Source: CAZTAK01 sp964611585
GTDB lineage: Bacteria > Pseudomonadota > Alphaproteobacteria > SHVP01
DNA length: 64,000 bases
Direction: 5' to 3'
Assembly: GCA_964611585.1 (NCBI GenBank)
Contig: CAZTAK010000004.1
Span: forward strand, 8,209-72,208
Positions 16,558 to 26,254 of the stretch are shown one piece after another. Within the stretch, counting starts at the first letter, position 1. Each line of letters begins with the position of its first letter. The notes below the pieces were generated by a model, which saw nothing but the letters and a program-made list of their open reading frames with translations, was not told where the DNA came from and made no database searches. The position numbers were made by a program, and so were the translations under genes.

Positions 16558-17454
16558 TTACGCCAGGTCCTCTGAAAACGCGCTGTAGAGGGCGAGAAGG
16601 GCGCTTTGCGGCTGAGCATCGGTGCGATGATGGCCGAAGGTCCAGCCGATTGACGAACAAAGATCCGTGAGGCTCCCGCGCAGCGCGCGCAGGCGCGCCG
16701 CGTAGGACCCGCGTAAGGTTTCGGCCCGGCTGGCGATGTACTCGCCTTCGCCTTCGAGGCCCTCGAAACGTATCCGCCCGCGGAACGGCAGTTCCTCTTC
16801 CGCCGGATCGAGAACCTGCAGGAGATGCCCGCGCACGCCCTGGGCGGCGTAATGGCGGATCGCGTGCTCGGTCTCCGCGAAGGGCGCAAGAAAATCGCTC
16901 AGCAGCACCAGTTGTCCGTAGCGCGGCAAACGGACCAGCGGGATCGCCTCGCCGCCGCGGTCGTCCTCGCGGATCAGCGAAAGGGTAATGCGGTCGAGCG
17001 CGGTGCGGCCGGCGCGCGCGATCCGGTTTTGGCCCAGAAGGGCGATATGTTCGCCGCCCCGCACCAGCAACGAAGCCGCCGCGAGCAGCAACAACGAAGC
17101 GCGCTCGTGCTTGGTTTCTTCGGCAAGCCGCGAGCGGTAGACCATCGATGGCGACAGGTCGCGCCACAGCCAGACACTTTGCGCCGCCTCCCACTCGTTT
17201 TCCCGCACGAACACGCGCTCGGTCTTGGCCGACTGGCGCCAGTCGATGCGGTTGGCGGGATCACCCGTCACATAGCGCCGGAATTGCCAGAAGGTTTCAC
17301 CGGTGCCGACCCGGCGGCGGCCGTGAACACCGGGCGCAACGGTGGCGGCGACGCGCTCGGCGGCGATCAGCAGCGGCGGCAGCGCGGCGGCGGCCTGTTC
17401 GGCACGGTGGCGCGCCAACCCGGCGGCATGGCCGGTGTCGTCGGTGAGGCTCAT
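16558..17454 (-). CDS. DUF58 domain-containing protein
   Basis: A 298-residue cytoplasmic DUF58 protein. The signature GTGETFWQFRRYVTGDPANRIDWRQSAKTE (split here as GTGETFWQFRRYV and DPANRIDWRQSAKT) is the conserved core that names the family, followed by DLSPSM, a degenerate metal-ion-dependent adhesion-site motif. DUF58 proteins accompany MoxR ATPases and are thought to act with them as chaperone-like partners. Here it follows moxR with a 37-base gap and precedes the BatA-like gene, so all four probably form one transcript. Confidence 0.93.
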   Translation of the reverse strand: MSLTDDTGHAAGLARHRAEQAAAALPPLLIAAERVAATVAPGVHGRRRVGTGETFWQFRRYVTGDPANRIDWRQSAKTERVFVRENEWEAAQSVWLWRDLSPSMVYRSRLAEETKHERASLLLLAAASLLVRGGEHIALLGQNRIARAGRTALDRITLSLIREDDRGGEAIPLVRLPRYGQLVLLSDFLAPFAETEHAIRHYAAQGVRGHLLQVLDPAEEELPFRGRIRFEGLEGEGEYIASRAETLRGSYAARLRALRGSLTDLCSSIGWTFGHHRTDAQPQSALLALYSAFSEDLA

Positions 17455-17491
17455 GGGCGGCGCCGGCGTATTTCAGGCCTCGCGCGTCCGG

Positions 17492-18523
17492 CTAACGGTA
17501 GGGCTCGCAAAGCAGGTCGATGATCGATTCGATGGTAACGCCGTCGGCGCGGGCGGCAAAGCCGAGCGCCATGCGATGGCGCAGCGTCGGCGCGGCCAGC
17601 GCCACCACATCCTCGACCGACGGCGACAAACGCCCGTCGAACAGCGCCCGCACCCGGACCGCCAGCATCAGCGCCTGGCTCGCGCGCGGCCCCGGGCCCC
17701 AGGCGACGGCGTTCTTGACCGCATCGATCGTGCTCGATTCCGGGCGGCCCGCGCGGACCAACCCGAGGATCGCCTCGACCACGCTTTCCCCGACGGGCAC
17801 GCGCCGGACCAGACGCTGCGCCGCCAGCAACTCGTCCGCCGTCAGCACCGCTTTGGCGGTTTGGCTCTCCGCGCCGGTCGTCGCCATCAGCATCTGCCGC
17901 TCCGCCGCGATGTCGGGGTAACCGACATCGATCTGCATCAGAAAACGGTCGAGCTGCGCCTCGGGCAACGGGTAGGTGCCTTCCTGTTCGATCGGGTTCT
18001 GGGTTGCCAGCACATGGAACGGGTTCGGCAGCGCGTGCCCGTGCCCGCCGACCGAGACATGTTTCTCCTGCATCGCCTGCAACAGAGCCGACTGGGTGCG
18101 CGGGCTGGCGCGGTTGATTTCGTCGGCCATAAGAAGCTGGCAGAACACGGGCCCCGGAATGAACCGGAACGACCGGGCGCCGGCATCCGATTCCTCCAGT
18201 ACCTCGGACCCGATGATGTCGGCCGGCATCAGGTCGGGGGTGAACTGGACGCGCTTTTCCGAAAGCCCCAGCACCGTCGAGAGCGTTTCCACCAGCAGCG
18301 TCTTGGCGAGCCCCGGCACGCCGATCAGCAGCGCATGCCCGCCCGATAACAGCGTAATCAGGGTGTGATCGATGACTTCGTGCTGGCCGAATATCACCGC
18401 TCCGACGCCTTCGCGGACGGCGGCCATCTTTTCGACCAGAGCCTCGACCTCGGTAATGCCGGCCTCGGCGGCGCCGGGTTCGGGGGCGGCGCTGGCGGTG
18501 GCGGTCGGCTCGGTTATACTCAC
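17492..18523 (-). CDS. MoxR-family AAA+ ATPase
   Basis: A 343-residue AAA+ ATPase of the MoxR group, probably remodelling or activating the products of the downstream genes. Walker A is GVPGLAKT, Walker B is LLMADEINRASP with the sensor region ALLQAMQE, and sensor 1 reads VLATQNPIEQEGTYPLPEAQ. The GTG at 18523 is preferred to 18547 since GGGAGAA lies just before it. First gene of the operon; the divergent DUF1285 gene begins about 100 bases away, so the promoters face outward from 18524-18626. Confidence 0.93.
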   Translation of the reverse strand: MSITEPTATASAAPEPGAAEAGITEVEALVEKMAAVREGVGAVIFGQHEVIDHTLITLLSGGHALLIGVPGLAKTLLVETLSTVLGLSEKRVQFTPDLMPADIIGSEVLEESDAGARSFRFIPGPVFCQLLMADEINRASPRTQSALLQAMQEKHVSVGGHGHALPNPFHVLATQNPIEQEGTYPLPEAQLDRFLMQIDVGYPDIAAERQMLMATTGAESQTAKAVLTADELLAAQRLVRRVPVGESVVEAILGLVRAGRPESSTIDAVKNAVAWGPGPRASQALMLAVRVRALFDGRLSPSVEDVVALAAPTLRHRMALGFAARADGVTIESIIDLLCEPYR

Positions 18524-18626
18524 GCGGATTCTCCCGGGGATTGGCACCAGCGGTTCCGGTGCTCGGTCGATTCGCTAGCGGTCGTTACGACGCCGGATGC
18601 GACCGCCGCCGCAGGACACACGGGCC

Positions 18627-19232
18627 ATGACCACAGAAATGCACAATACCGGTAGCGGGATCGAGACGTCTCCGGACACCGATTCAGCGGCACCGGCAGC
18701 GACCCGTGCCGCACCCGGCGAGACGGCACTTGACCGGCTGGCCCCGGTCTGCGGCGATCTCGAAATGCGCATCGCGCGCGACGGCACTTGGTTTTATCAC
18801 GGCTCCCCGATTGGCCGCAAACGGCTGGTCAGGCTGTTCGCAACGGTATTGAAGCGCGAACCGGACGGCCAATATTATCTTGAGACCCCGGTCGAAAAGG
18901 GACGGATCGAGGTCGAGGATGCGCCGTTCGTCGCCGTCGCCGTGACTGTCTCGGGCGAGGGGTCCGATGCCAGCCTCCGCTTCCGAACCAATCTCGACGA
19001 CGAAATCACCGCCGGGCCGGATTGCCCGATCCGGGTCGATCACGATCCTTTGACCGGCGAACCCTCGCCCTACGTGATGGTGCGGGACGGGCTCGAGGCG
19101 CTGATCGCGCGCGCCGTCTATTACGAACTGGTGTCGATCGGCGGCGAACACGCGGTCGAGGGCGAAACCCTGTTCGGGGTGTGGAGCGAAGGTGTGTTCT
19201 TTTCCCTCGGTCCCGCGCCCGAAACGGAATGA
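18627..19232 (+). CDS. DUF1285 domain-containing protein
   Basis: A 201-residue cytoplasmic protein of the DUF1285 family: GDLEMRIARDGTWFYHGSPIGRKRLVRLFATVL, written in pieces as IARDGTWFYHGSPI and RLVRLFATVLKRE, then YYLETPVEKGRIEVEDAPF and GVWSEGVFFSLG. These are the family's diagnostic segments; its function is not established. The first 35 residues are low-complexity and variable. ATG at 18627 is used because the family match starts after it. Its stop overlaps the Nudix start (ATGA), showing translational coupling. Confidence 0.88.
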   Translation: MTTEMHNTGSGIETSPDTDSAAPAATRAAPGETALDRLAPVCGDLEMRIARDGTWFYHGSPIGRKRLVRLFATVLKREPDGQYYLETPVEKGRIEVEDAPFVAVAVTVSGEGSDASLRFRTNLDDEITAGPDCPIRVDHDPLTGEPSPYVMVRDGLEALIARAVYYELVSIGGEHAVEGETLFGVWSEGVFFSLGPAPETE

Positions 19233-19864
19233 CAATGCTGGACCGTCTGACTGAAACCACGCATGAGGACTTCCGCGACTTCGTCGCCGCGCGCCTTCAC
19301 GCGCCGAACGGCACGGGCCCGCGCAGCGATTACGACCTCAATCCCGGCATGCGCGCCGACGCCCCCGAAACATTGACCGCGGCGGCGGTGCTGGTGCCGC
19401 TGGTGATGCACCCCGCCGGGGCGACGCTGCTGCTGACGCAACGCACCGATCATCTGCACGATCATGCGGGCCAGGTCAGCTTTCCCGGCGGGCGCATTGA
19501 AGGGAGCGACGCCGACGCCGTTGCCGCCGCGCTGCGCGAAACCGAGGAAGAGATCGGAATCGCGCCCGGTCATATCGACGTCATCGGGACGCTCGACGTG
19601 TACGAAACCCGCACCGGGTTTTCGATCACGCCGATTGTGGCGCTGGTGCGGCCCGGGTTCGAACTCGCCCTCGATGCGTTCGAAGTGGCCGAGGCGTTCG
19701 AGGTGCCGCTTTCGTTGGTGTTGGACCCGGCCAATCACAAGCGCCGCAGCCGGGTGTGGAAGGGGGCGGAGCGGTTCTTCTATGTGATCCCCCACCAAGA
19801 CCGTTTCATCTGGGGCGCGACCGCAGGCATGATCGTCAATCTCTATCATGCGCTGGCATCCTAG
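19229..19864 (+). CDS. Nudix hydrolase, CoA pyrophosphatase-like
   Basis: A 211-residue Nudix enzyme. The Nudix box spans GGRIEGSDADAVAAALRETEEEIGI, seen as GGRIEGSDAD followed by ALRETEEEIGI, and is preceded by LLLTQRTDHLHDHAGQVSFPGG, the CoA-pyrophosphatase (NudL/Nudt7) motif. Such enzymes split CoA into phosphopantetheine and 3',5'-ADP. The ATG at 19229 overlaps the DUF1285 stop. The TAG stop (19862-19864) lies inside the CTAG that begins a 135-bp dispersed repeat, so the repeat has supplied or preserved the end of this gene. Confidence 0.9.
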   Translation: MTMLDRLTETTHEDFRDFVAARLHAPNGTGPRSDYDLNPGMRADAPETLTAAAVLVPLVMHPAGATLLLTQRTDHLHDHAGQVSFPGGRIEGSDADAVAAALRETEEEIGIAPGHIDVIGTLDVYETRTGFSITPIVALVRPGFELALDAFEVAEAFEVPLSLVLDPANHKRRSRVWKGAERFFYVIPHQDRFIWGATAGMIVNLYHALAS

Positions 19865-19995
19865 TCGTTCAATTCCGACATTTTGCACCGATGGCATTGG
19901 GACCAGATGTTGAAAAGAATTGAACATAACCAAAGAGTTAGCCTAGTGGTGCGGGCTCACATTGAGGGATTGAATTGTCAGAGCCGCACCAATAG
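19861..19995. repeat. 135-bp dispersed repeat with terminal inverted repeats, copy A
   Basis: This stretch aligns without gaps to 50329-50463, with about 102 of 135 identical bases by hand count, and more weakly to 47519-47653. It begins CTAGTCGTTCAATTCCGACATTT and ends in an imperfect inverted copy (AATTGTCAGAGCCGCACCAATAG); about 15 of 23 terminal bases pair. The left CTAG contains the stop codon of the Nudix gene. The right end lies six bases before the DUF6111 ATG and its TAGGG could act as that gene's ribosome site. Confidence 0.75.
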
Positions 19996-20001
19996 GGCGC
20001 C

Positions 20002-20274
20002 ATGTTCCGCAAACTGATTCAATTCCTGCCGTTCCTGCTGCCGTTCGTCGCCTGGGGGCTATACATGGTATTGGCGCGAAGCCGTGCGCGCTCGAAGCAG
20101 ACCGGCCAGCCCGCCTGGCAGGACACGCCGTGGGCCTGGCTGACGATTGCCGGACTGGTGTTGTTCATTGCCGGCATGATCGGTGTTGCCCTGATGGAAG
20201 AGGGAAATACCGAGGGCACCTACATCCCGCCCCGTCTCGAGGACGGAAGAATCGTCCCGTCCGACGTGCGCTAG
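20002..20274 (+). CDS. DUF6111 family small membrane protein
   Basis: A 90-residue inner-membrane protein with two helices, about residues 8-25 (FLPFLLPFVAWGLYMVL) and 46-64 (WLTIAGLVLFIAGMIGVAL), and a soluble tail ending YIPPRLEDGRIVPSDVR. The layout and tail match DUF6111, a small family typical of Rhodospirillales and relatives and usually placed directly before the CCA-adding enzyme, as here (three bases apart). Function unknown. Confidence 0.85.
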   Translation: MFRKLIQFLPFLLPFVAWGLYMVLARSRARSKQTGQPAWQDTPWAWLTIAGLVLFIAGMIGVALMEEGNTEGTYIPPRLEDGRIVPSDVR

Positions 20275-20277
20275 GCC

Positions 20278-21495
20278 ATGGAGATCTCGGCGCGCATCGA
20301 CCCGCCCGCGTGGATGGGCGCGACGGAAACGGTCGCGCTGGTGCGTGCGCTCACGGCCGACGGCGCCACCGTGCGTTTCGTCGGCGGTTGCGTGCGCGAC
20401 GCCGTGCTGGGCCGCGAGGCCAAGGACATCGATCTCGCCACTCCCGATCCGCCGGAAACCGTGATGGCGCTTCTGAAGCGCGCGGGGTTGCGTGCGGTGC
20501 CGACCGGCTTGGGTCACGGCACCATTACCGCGGTCGTCGAGAAGGCGCATTACGAAGTGACGACTCTGCGGCGCGACGTCTCCACCGACGGCCGCCGCGC
20601 GGTGGTGGCGTTCACCGACGACTGGGTGGCGGACGCAAGTCGCCGCGACTTTACGCTGAACGCGCTTTATGCCGACGCCGACGGCGCGGTGTCCGATCCG
20701 ACCGGCGGCATCGGCGATCTCCGGACCGGCACGGTGCGTTTTGTCGGCGATCCGGCCCAGCGCATCGGCGAGGATACGCTGCGGGTTCTCCGCTATTTCC
20801 GGTTTCATGCGTGGTACGGCAAGCCGCCGGTCGATGAGGCGAGTTATGCGGCCTGCCGGGCGGCTGCCGGCGATCTCGGCAATCTTTCGGCGGAACGGGT
20901 GGCGGGCGAGGCGTTGCGCCTGCTTGCCGCTCCGGAACCGCTCGAGGCCGTGCGGCTGATGGCGGAGGCGGGCGTACTCAAAGCCGTTGCGCCCGAGGCG
21001 CGCGACCTCGATTCATTCGCGCGTCTATTGGAGCTTGAAGAGTCGATCGATCCGCTGCTGCGCCTCGGTATGCTGATCGCCGACGGCGACGGGCCGGGGC
21101 GGGCTGCGGCGCTCGCCGCGCGGCTGCGATTCTCGAACGCCGATTCGGCGCGTCTCAAGCTGATGATGGAAGCGGCGCTCACGGTTGCCGGCGGCGTCAA
21201 CGAACGCGCTGCGCGCACACTCATTTATGCGTTCGGAAATGCGGCTTTCGAGGACGGGGTGCAGGTCGCGCGTGCCCGCGCGGGCGTGGGGGAGAAATTC
21301 GAACCCCTCATCGACCTGTCCCGGTCCTGGCCAGCGCCCACGTTGCCGGTGCGGGGTGCGGATGCGCGCGCGCTCGGCATCGATAAAGGCCCGCGCGTGG
21401 GCGAGGCGTTACGCGCCCTCGAGACCTGGTGGGTCGAAAACGACTTCGCGCCGACCCGCGAGGCTTGCCTCGAAAAGTTGCGCGGGCTCGTCTGA
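20278..21495 (+). CDS. cca: CCA tRNA nucleotidyltransferase
   Basis: A 405-residue class II CCA-adding enzyme or poly(A)-polymerase-like protein, which completes or repairs tRNA 3' ends. The nucleotidyltransferase signature RFVGGCVRDAVLGREAKDIDLA is present (GG-x-VRD and D-x-D), then TTLRRDVSTDGRRA and RRDFTLNALY, and the RNA-binding EDTLRVLRYFRFHA segment. Length is normal. It follows DUF6111 by three bases in the same operon. Confidence 0.95.
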   Translation: MEISARIDPPAWMGATETVALVRALTADGATVRFVGGCVRDAVLGREAKDIDLATPDPPETVMALLKRAGLRAVPTGLGHGTITAVVEKAHYEVTTLRRDVSTDGRRAVVAFTDDWVADASRRDFTLNALYADADGAVSDPTGGIGDLRTGTVRFVGDPAQRIGEDTLRVLRYFRFHAWYGKPPVDEASYAACRAAAGDLGNLSAERVAGEALRLLAAPEPLEAVRLMAEAGVLKAVAPEARDLDSFARLLELEESIDPLLRLGMLIADGDGPGRAAALAARLRFSNADSARLKLMMEAALTVAGGVNERAARTLIYAFGNAAFEDGVQVARARAGVGEKFEPLIDLSRSWPAPTLPVRGADARALGIDKGPRVGEALRALETWWVENDFAPTREACLEKLRGLV

Positions 21496-21523
21496 TCGGG
21501 GCGTCGCCCGCCCCGGAGCGCCG

Positions 21524-22141
21524 TTAATCCCCGACCTTTACCAGCCGGCCCTTGGCGGTACGGCGCGCTTCGCCATTGCGGAAGGCGGCGAATTCGAGCT
21601 CCATGCCGAGCCCCGTGAGCGTCCGGTGATAGATCTGCATTTCGTAGCCGCCTTCACCGTCGATCACCAGCGAATGAACGGTGAGCGTCTGGTCCTTGAT
21701 CCGCGCCCAGGCGTAACGCTGCCCCGACAACGGATCGGCCGCGTCGGCGGCGCGCCAGACGCCGGGCATCCCGCTCGGCACGAATTCGATCGCCGTCCCT
21801 TTACGCACTGGCGTCGGGTCATCGGGGTTGCCGCGCTGACGTTGCACCGTGGTCCAGTCCACCACGAAGCCCGTGCCCCGCGCCTGTATCGACACGTCGA
21901 GGTCGCGCGAGGTGAGGCGGAAATAGAGACTGATGTTGCTTTCGGAAACGCCGGTTCCCGACCAGTGGCCGTAAAAGGCGTCGATGGCGATGTTCTGGGC
22001 GAGCGCCGGACCGGGAACGAACCACAGCACGAGGATCCCAAGCGCAAGGGCCAAGGGGCGGGCGCGTCCGGGGCGGCCCCAGAGAGCCCGCGAAAGGCGC
22101 CGGGGGGCGGCGCCGCGCGCCGCGCGAAATCCGTTGTTCAT
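21524..22141 (-). CDS. Secreted protein of unknown function (paralogue 1)
   Basis: A 205-residue exported protein. After an Arg-rich n-region a hydrophobic core (PLALALGILVLWFVPGPALA) ends in an A-L-A cleavage site. The mature protein starts with AFYGHWSGTGVSESNISLYF, echoing the neighbour upstream (DFYGRWVGSGILTG), and both share a YxMQIYHRTL / RELQIYDRSL segment near the end, so they are tandem paralogues. The fold is probably a small beta-barrel; no catalytic residues were seen. The ATG at 22141 follows GGAGAGG. Confidence 0.72.
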   Translation of the reverse strand: MNNGFRAARGAAPRRLSRALWGRPGRARPLALALGILVLWFVPGPALAQNIAIDAFYGHWSGTGVSESNISLYFRLTSRDLDVSIQARGTGFVVDWTTVQRQRGNPDDPTPVRKGTAIEFVPSGMPGVWRAADAADPLSGQRYAWARIKDQTLTVHSLVIDGEGGYEMQIYHRTLTGLGMELEFAAFRNGEARRTAKGRLVKVGD

Positions 22142-22179
22142 GCCTGGTCGCCTCTCCTCGTTGCCGGTATCGGGTCCGG

Positions 22180-22782
22180 TCAACCGCTGCACACTGAATC
22201 GGCACCCGCGCCCGGCAACTTCGAAAGTTCGCCGCGGACGTTGCGCACCAGGATTTCGTTGTCGAGGCGGGAGAAATCGAGGCGCATCGTATCCGCGTTT
22301 ACCAGCGAGCGGTCGTAGATCTGAAGTTCGCGGTGGCCCTCTTCGTCGATGTTTTGGGTGAAGACCAGCTGGCTTTCTTCGCGCAGTTCCGCCCAGGCGC
22401 TGAATTCGCCTTCGCTGCCGCGCCGTGGCGGGGCGCGGTAGATGTCCTCGCCGGACGCCGGTTCGAACCGGATCCTTGTGACTGCGCGCTCGGCGGCCCG
22501 GCCCTCGGCGCGGCGTTCGCGCTTGAGCGTAATCCAGCACACCAGAAACCCGTCGCCCGAATCGCGGATAATGACGTCGATATCGCGCACCGCGAATTCG
22601 GGATCGATTTCGGTGGTGCCGGTCAGGATACCGGAGCCGACCCAGCGGCCGTAGAAGTCTTCCAGTTCCGCCGCACCCGCCGACATGGCCGAGAGGGTAA
22701 ACAAGGCGATCAGGGTGGCCATTACGGCGCCGCCGAGCGACGCCCGTTTCTTGCCGGGGCGCAATGGTTGAACGCTGAACAT
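22180..22782 (-). CDS. Secreted protein of unknown function (paralogue 2)
   Basis: A 200-residue exported protein with a signal peptide (GGAVMATLIALFTLSAMSAGAA) and a mature N-terminus ELEDFYGRWVGSGILTG. It shares spacing and several blocks with the next gene downstream on the minus strand: FYG-x-W-x-G-x-G, a V-x-W-x-T-hydrophobic strand near the middle and the QIY-x-R-[ST]-L block. A divergent tandem duplication explains the pair. Function is unknown. The start at 22782 has only a weak ribosome site; M21 would shorten the signal peptide. Confidence 0.68.
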   Translation of the reverse strand: MFSVQPLRPGKKRASLGGAVMATLIALFTLSAMSAGAAELEDFYGRWVGSGILTGTTEIDPEFAVRDIDVIIRDSGDGFLVCWITLKRERRAEGRAAERAVTRIRFEPASGEDIYRAPPRRGSEGEFSAWAELREESQLVFTQNIDEEGHRELQIYDRSLVNADTMRLDFSRLDNEILVRNVRGELSKLPGAGADSVCSG

Positions 22783-22859
22783 GACGCCAATGGTGCCACG
22801 AAGTCCGCCAAAAGAAAATATGCAGGGCAGGGGCCGGCAAGCGGCTGGGCGGGCCTGGC

Positions 22860-25800
22860 CTAGAGTCCTGCCAGCGCCGCGTCGATCCGCGCTCCGAGGA
22901 CCGTGACCTCGGCCTCGACCGCCTCCGTCTTGGCCTCGTCGAGATGTTTCCGGGCCTCGTCCTTCTTTTTCTTCTTGATCGCCACCAGGCCGAGATCGAG
23001 CAGCGCCCAGGCGAGGAATGAAGGCGCGTCAGCGGCGCGAAAGCTGTCCGCGGCTTCGCTCAGGTGCTCGCGCGCCTTCGCGGCGGCGCGCGGGCCGGCG
23101 GTGAGGACGAAGCCGGCATTCCTGACCAGGGCGCCAAGGCTGACGTCACTCTGACCGGTCGCCAGGCGCATATAGACGTCGCCGAGCGTCAGATGACCGA
23201 GCGCGCTGAAGTGCGGCGCCAAGGCGCGGTAGCGGTCGATAAAGGCTTCGAGTTCCTTGACGTCTTTCGAGAGTTCGCCGGTCAGGATGAGACCTACGGG
23301 AAGGCCGGTGTCAACAATCGTCGCAAGCTGGGCGAACCCCATCTGGACGATTCGATCGCGTACGGCGCGAAGGATGGGCAGGCCCTCCTCGGGGCGCTCC
23401 AGATAGACGAAGGCCAAGCCCTTGGCGGTCTCGGCCGTTATGCGGTCGATGGGGCTGAGGCCCAGCCGGATCGATTCCTCGGCGTCTTCAGTGGCGCCCG
23501 CGAAATCGAAGCCGTACACATCGGCGAAGGCGAGACAATAAAGCCCCACGCTACGGCCGCGCGGATCGCCGGTCTCGCGGCTGTATTCGATCGCCTTGAG
23601 ACCCTCGCGCCGCGCCCGCGCCGGGCGCCCGAATACCACGTCGTCGATGGAGGGGCCGATCAGCGCCTTGACCGTCACCCAGCGGTCGCCGAGCCGTCGC
23701 CCGATGTCGCAGGCGCGGGCCGAGAGTTCGCGGACCTTCGCCCGGGTCTCGGGTGTCGGCGGCTCCCAGTAGATGTGCTGCCACATCAACCCCATCGAGG
23801 CGTAGGCGTTGAGCCTTTCATCGCCGGTGTCCTCGCCGATCTTGAGGGCGCGTTCCAGCAGCGGTTTCCCCACGGCAGGGTTGGCGCTGAAACAATGGGC
23901 GTAACCGAGTTCGAACAGAAAACGGCCGAGACGCGCCGGGTCGTCCATCCCCTCGACCAGCGGCCGGTGCTTTTCGACCAGTTCGATCAGGCCATAGAAA
24001 TCGGTCTTGTAGTAAAGGACGCGGCAGACGTTGAGGAGCGAATCGACAAAAAACGTATCGTCGGCGCAGCCCGGTACGGTTTCAATCAGGTCGACGACTT
24101 GCCGGAAGCGGAGTTCGGCCTCGTCCAGCGAATAAAGCCGAAGCGCCTTTTCCCCCGCCATGCGCATGTACTGGACGGCCTTTTCGGCGCGCGGGGTCCG
24201 GCCATAATGATCGGCCAGCGTGTCGGCCANNNNNNNNNNNNNNNNNNNNNNNNNNNNNNNNNNNNNNNNNNNNNNNNNNNNNNNNNNNNNNNNNNNNNNN
24301 NNNNNNNNNNNNNNNNNNNNNNNNNNNNNCGGCCACATCGGCAGAGAAATAACGCCCGATGACCGAAGCCGCCTGAAGGAAGGCGCGCGGCTCTTCGTCG
24401 AGGCTGTCCACCCGGTCCATCAGGATGTTTTCGAGGCCGACGGGGAGTGCGCGCCTCCGGGGCATGAAAGGCAACGCCGCCGTTCTCGCGTTGCAGGACG
24501 CCGCGCTCCAGAAAGTAATTTGTGATCTCTTCGGCGAACAGCGGATTGCCTTCGGACTTTTCGACCACGAAATCGGTCAGGCCGCTGGGCAGTTTTTCGA
24601 CGCCAAGGCGGTGCAGCAGCAAATCTTCGGTCGAATGGCCGGAAAGGGGCACAACGCGCAATTCGGTTGTGTGCTCGTTGCTTGCCCAGGGGGCGGCGTA
24701 TTGCGGCCGGAAATTGCACAACACCATCAGCCGCCGTTCGCCCCCGATGATCCGCAGCAACAGTTCTTCGGAATTCGTGTCGATCCAGTGCAGGTCTTCC
24801 ATGACCAGCAGAACCTCTGAGGACTCGCAGCGTTTGCGCAGCAGGTCGGCCAGAAGATCGCGCGTGCGAATGCCCGCGACTTCGGCATTCTCCTTGGTGA
24901 AATCCGCACCTGTGACCGGATAACCGAGAAGATTCAAAAGGTAGGGCACCCCCTCGGTGGCATCGCCACCGAGAACCTCGATGCCGCGCCGGAGCTTGTC
25001 CGCCGCCGTTTCTTGAGATTCGCGGGCGGCGATGCGAAACGAGGTCCGTACCACCTCGATGAAGGGATGAAAGGCGCCGGTATTGCCCGACTGCTGGCAG
25101 TTGCCGCGTAATACAAAGACATCTCCGGCCTCGCGGCGCTGGCAGAACTCGTGCACCAGCCGCGATTATCCGATCCCGGCCTCGCCGATCAGATTGAAGA
25201 CGCAGGTCTTTCCGGTCTGCGCTTCGGCCCAGACATCTTCCATCAATTCCAGTTCGCGGCGGCGCCCGATCAAATCCGTGAGGCCCCGGCTCCTGGAGAC
25301 GTCGAACCGCGTTACGCCCTCATTCAGGGCGACGAGGCGATGCACGGGAACCGGTTTCGATTTGCCCTTGACCTGGCGTTCGCCGAGCGATTCCGATTCG
25401 ACAAAGCCCGCGACGACACCATGGGTGCTTTCGCTTAGCAGCACCGTTCCCGGTTCGGCCAGGTTCTGGATGCGGGAGGCAAGATTGACCGTATCGCCCA
25501 GCGCCCGCACCTCGGTGCGCTGGTCGGCGCCCATTTTGCCGATCACTACCGGGCCGGTGTTGAGGCCGATGCGGAAGCGCGGCAGGATGCCGTGGCGCTC
25601 TTGCGTCTCCCGGCTCAGCGTTTCCATCTGATCCTGCACATCGATCGCCGCGCGGCAGGCACGCAGCGGCGCGTCTTCAACCGCATGCGGCGCGCCGAAC
25701 AGCGCCATGACGCTGTCGCCGGCCAGATCCTGCGTCGTGCCGCCGTGGGCCTCGACGATCTCGACGATGCGCCGGAGGATCGGCTGCATCACCGCATAGG

Positions 25801-26254
25801 TGTCCTCTTCGCCCAGCTTCTCGGCAGTTTCGGTGTAGCCCGCCATGTCGGCGAACAGGACCGTTGCCTGCCGGCGCTCGCCGTCGAGGGCATCGCCCGG
25901 GGCGGGATGCGGTTCGGGTACGGGCGCGTCATTGTTTGCGGCCGCCGCCGCGGGCGCGATTTCGCTTGAATCGGCTGGCGCCGGCGCCGGAGCGGTGACG
26001 GGTTGCTCCGCGGACACAACCTCGGCCCCGGCTTCGGTTGCAACGTCACCACGATGCAGCGGATAGGGCGTCGCTGCCGGTGCCGCCTGCGGAACCGGAA
26101 CCGGTTTAAGGGCGGTGCCGCAGTTGATGCAGAACTTCGCGTCCGCGCCCGTATCCGCACCGCACGAGGGGCACGCGCGCGCCAATGCGGCGCCGCATTC
26201 GCCGCAGAATTTTGCGCCCTCGGCAACTTCGGCCTGACATGCCGGGCAGTTCAA
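22860..26254 (-). pseudogene. Zinc-ribbon / adenylate cyclase / AAA-ATPase protein, disrupted
   Basis: A large regulator-type protein read from 26254 down. It has two double zinc ribbons (CPAC..CGEC, CPSC..CINC), a proline-rich linker, a class III nucleotide cyclase domain (VLFADMAGYTETAEKLG, LAGDSVMALFGAPH with both metal-ligand regions), then an ATPase module and TPR-like helical repeats to the C-terminus. Three faults break it. TAA at 25168-25166 replaces the Walker-A lysine codon (GEAGIG-stop-SRLVHEF). A one-base frameshift lies near 24448, between FHAPEART and LPVGLENILMDRV. A 100-N gap lies at 24230-24329. Either the gene is decaying or the assembly is poor here. Confidence 0.75.
24230..24329. 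other. Assembly gap (100 N) inside the cyclase/ATPase gene
   Basis: Exactly 100 N, so the length is nominal. Only six bases (CGGCCA) are shared by the edges. Joining at that overlap would restore the frame, giving SADVA-DTLADHYG, but relatives carry roughly 80-90 further residues between these segments, so real sequence is probably missing. Confidence 0.6.
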
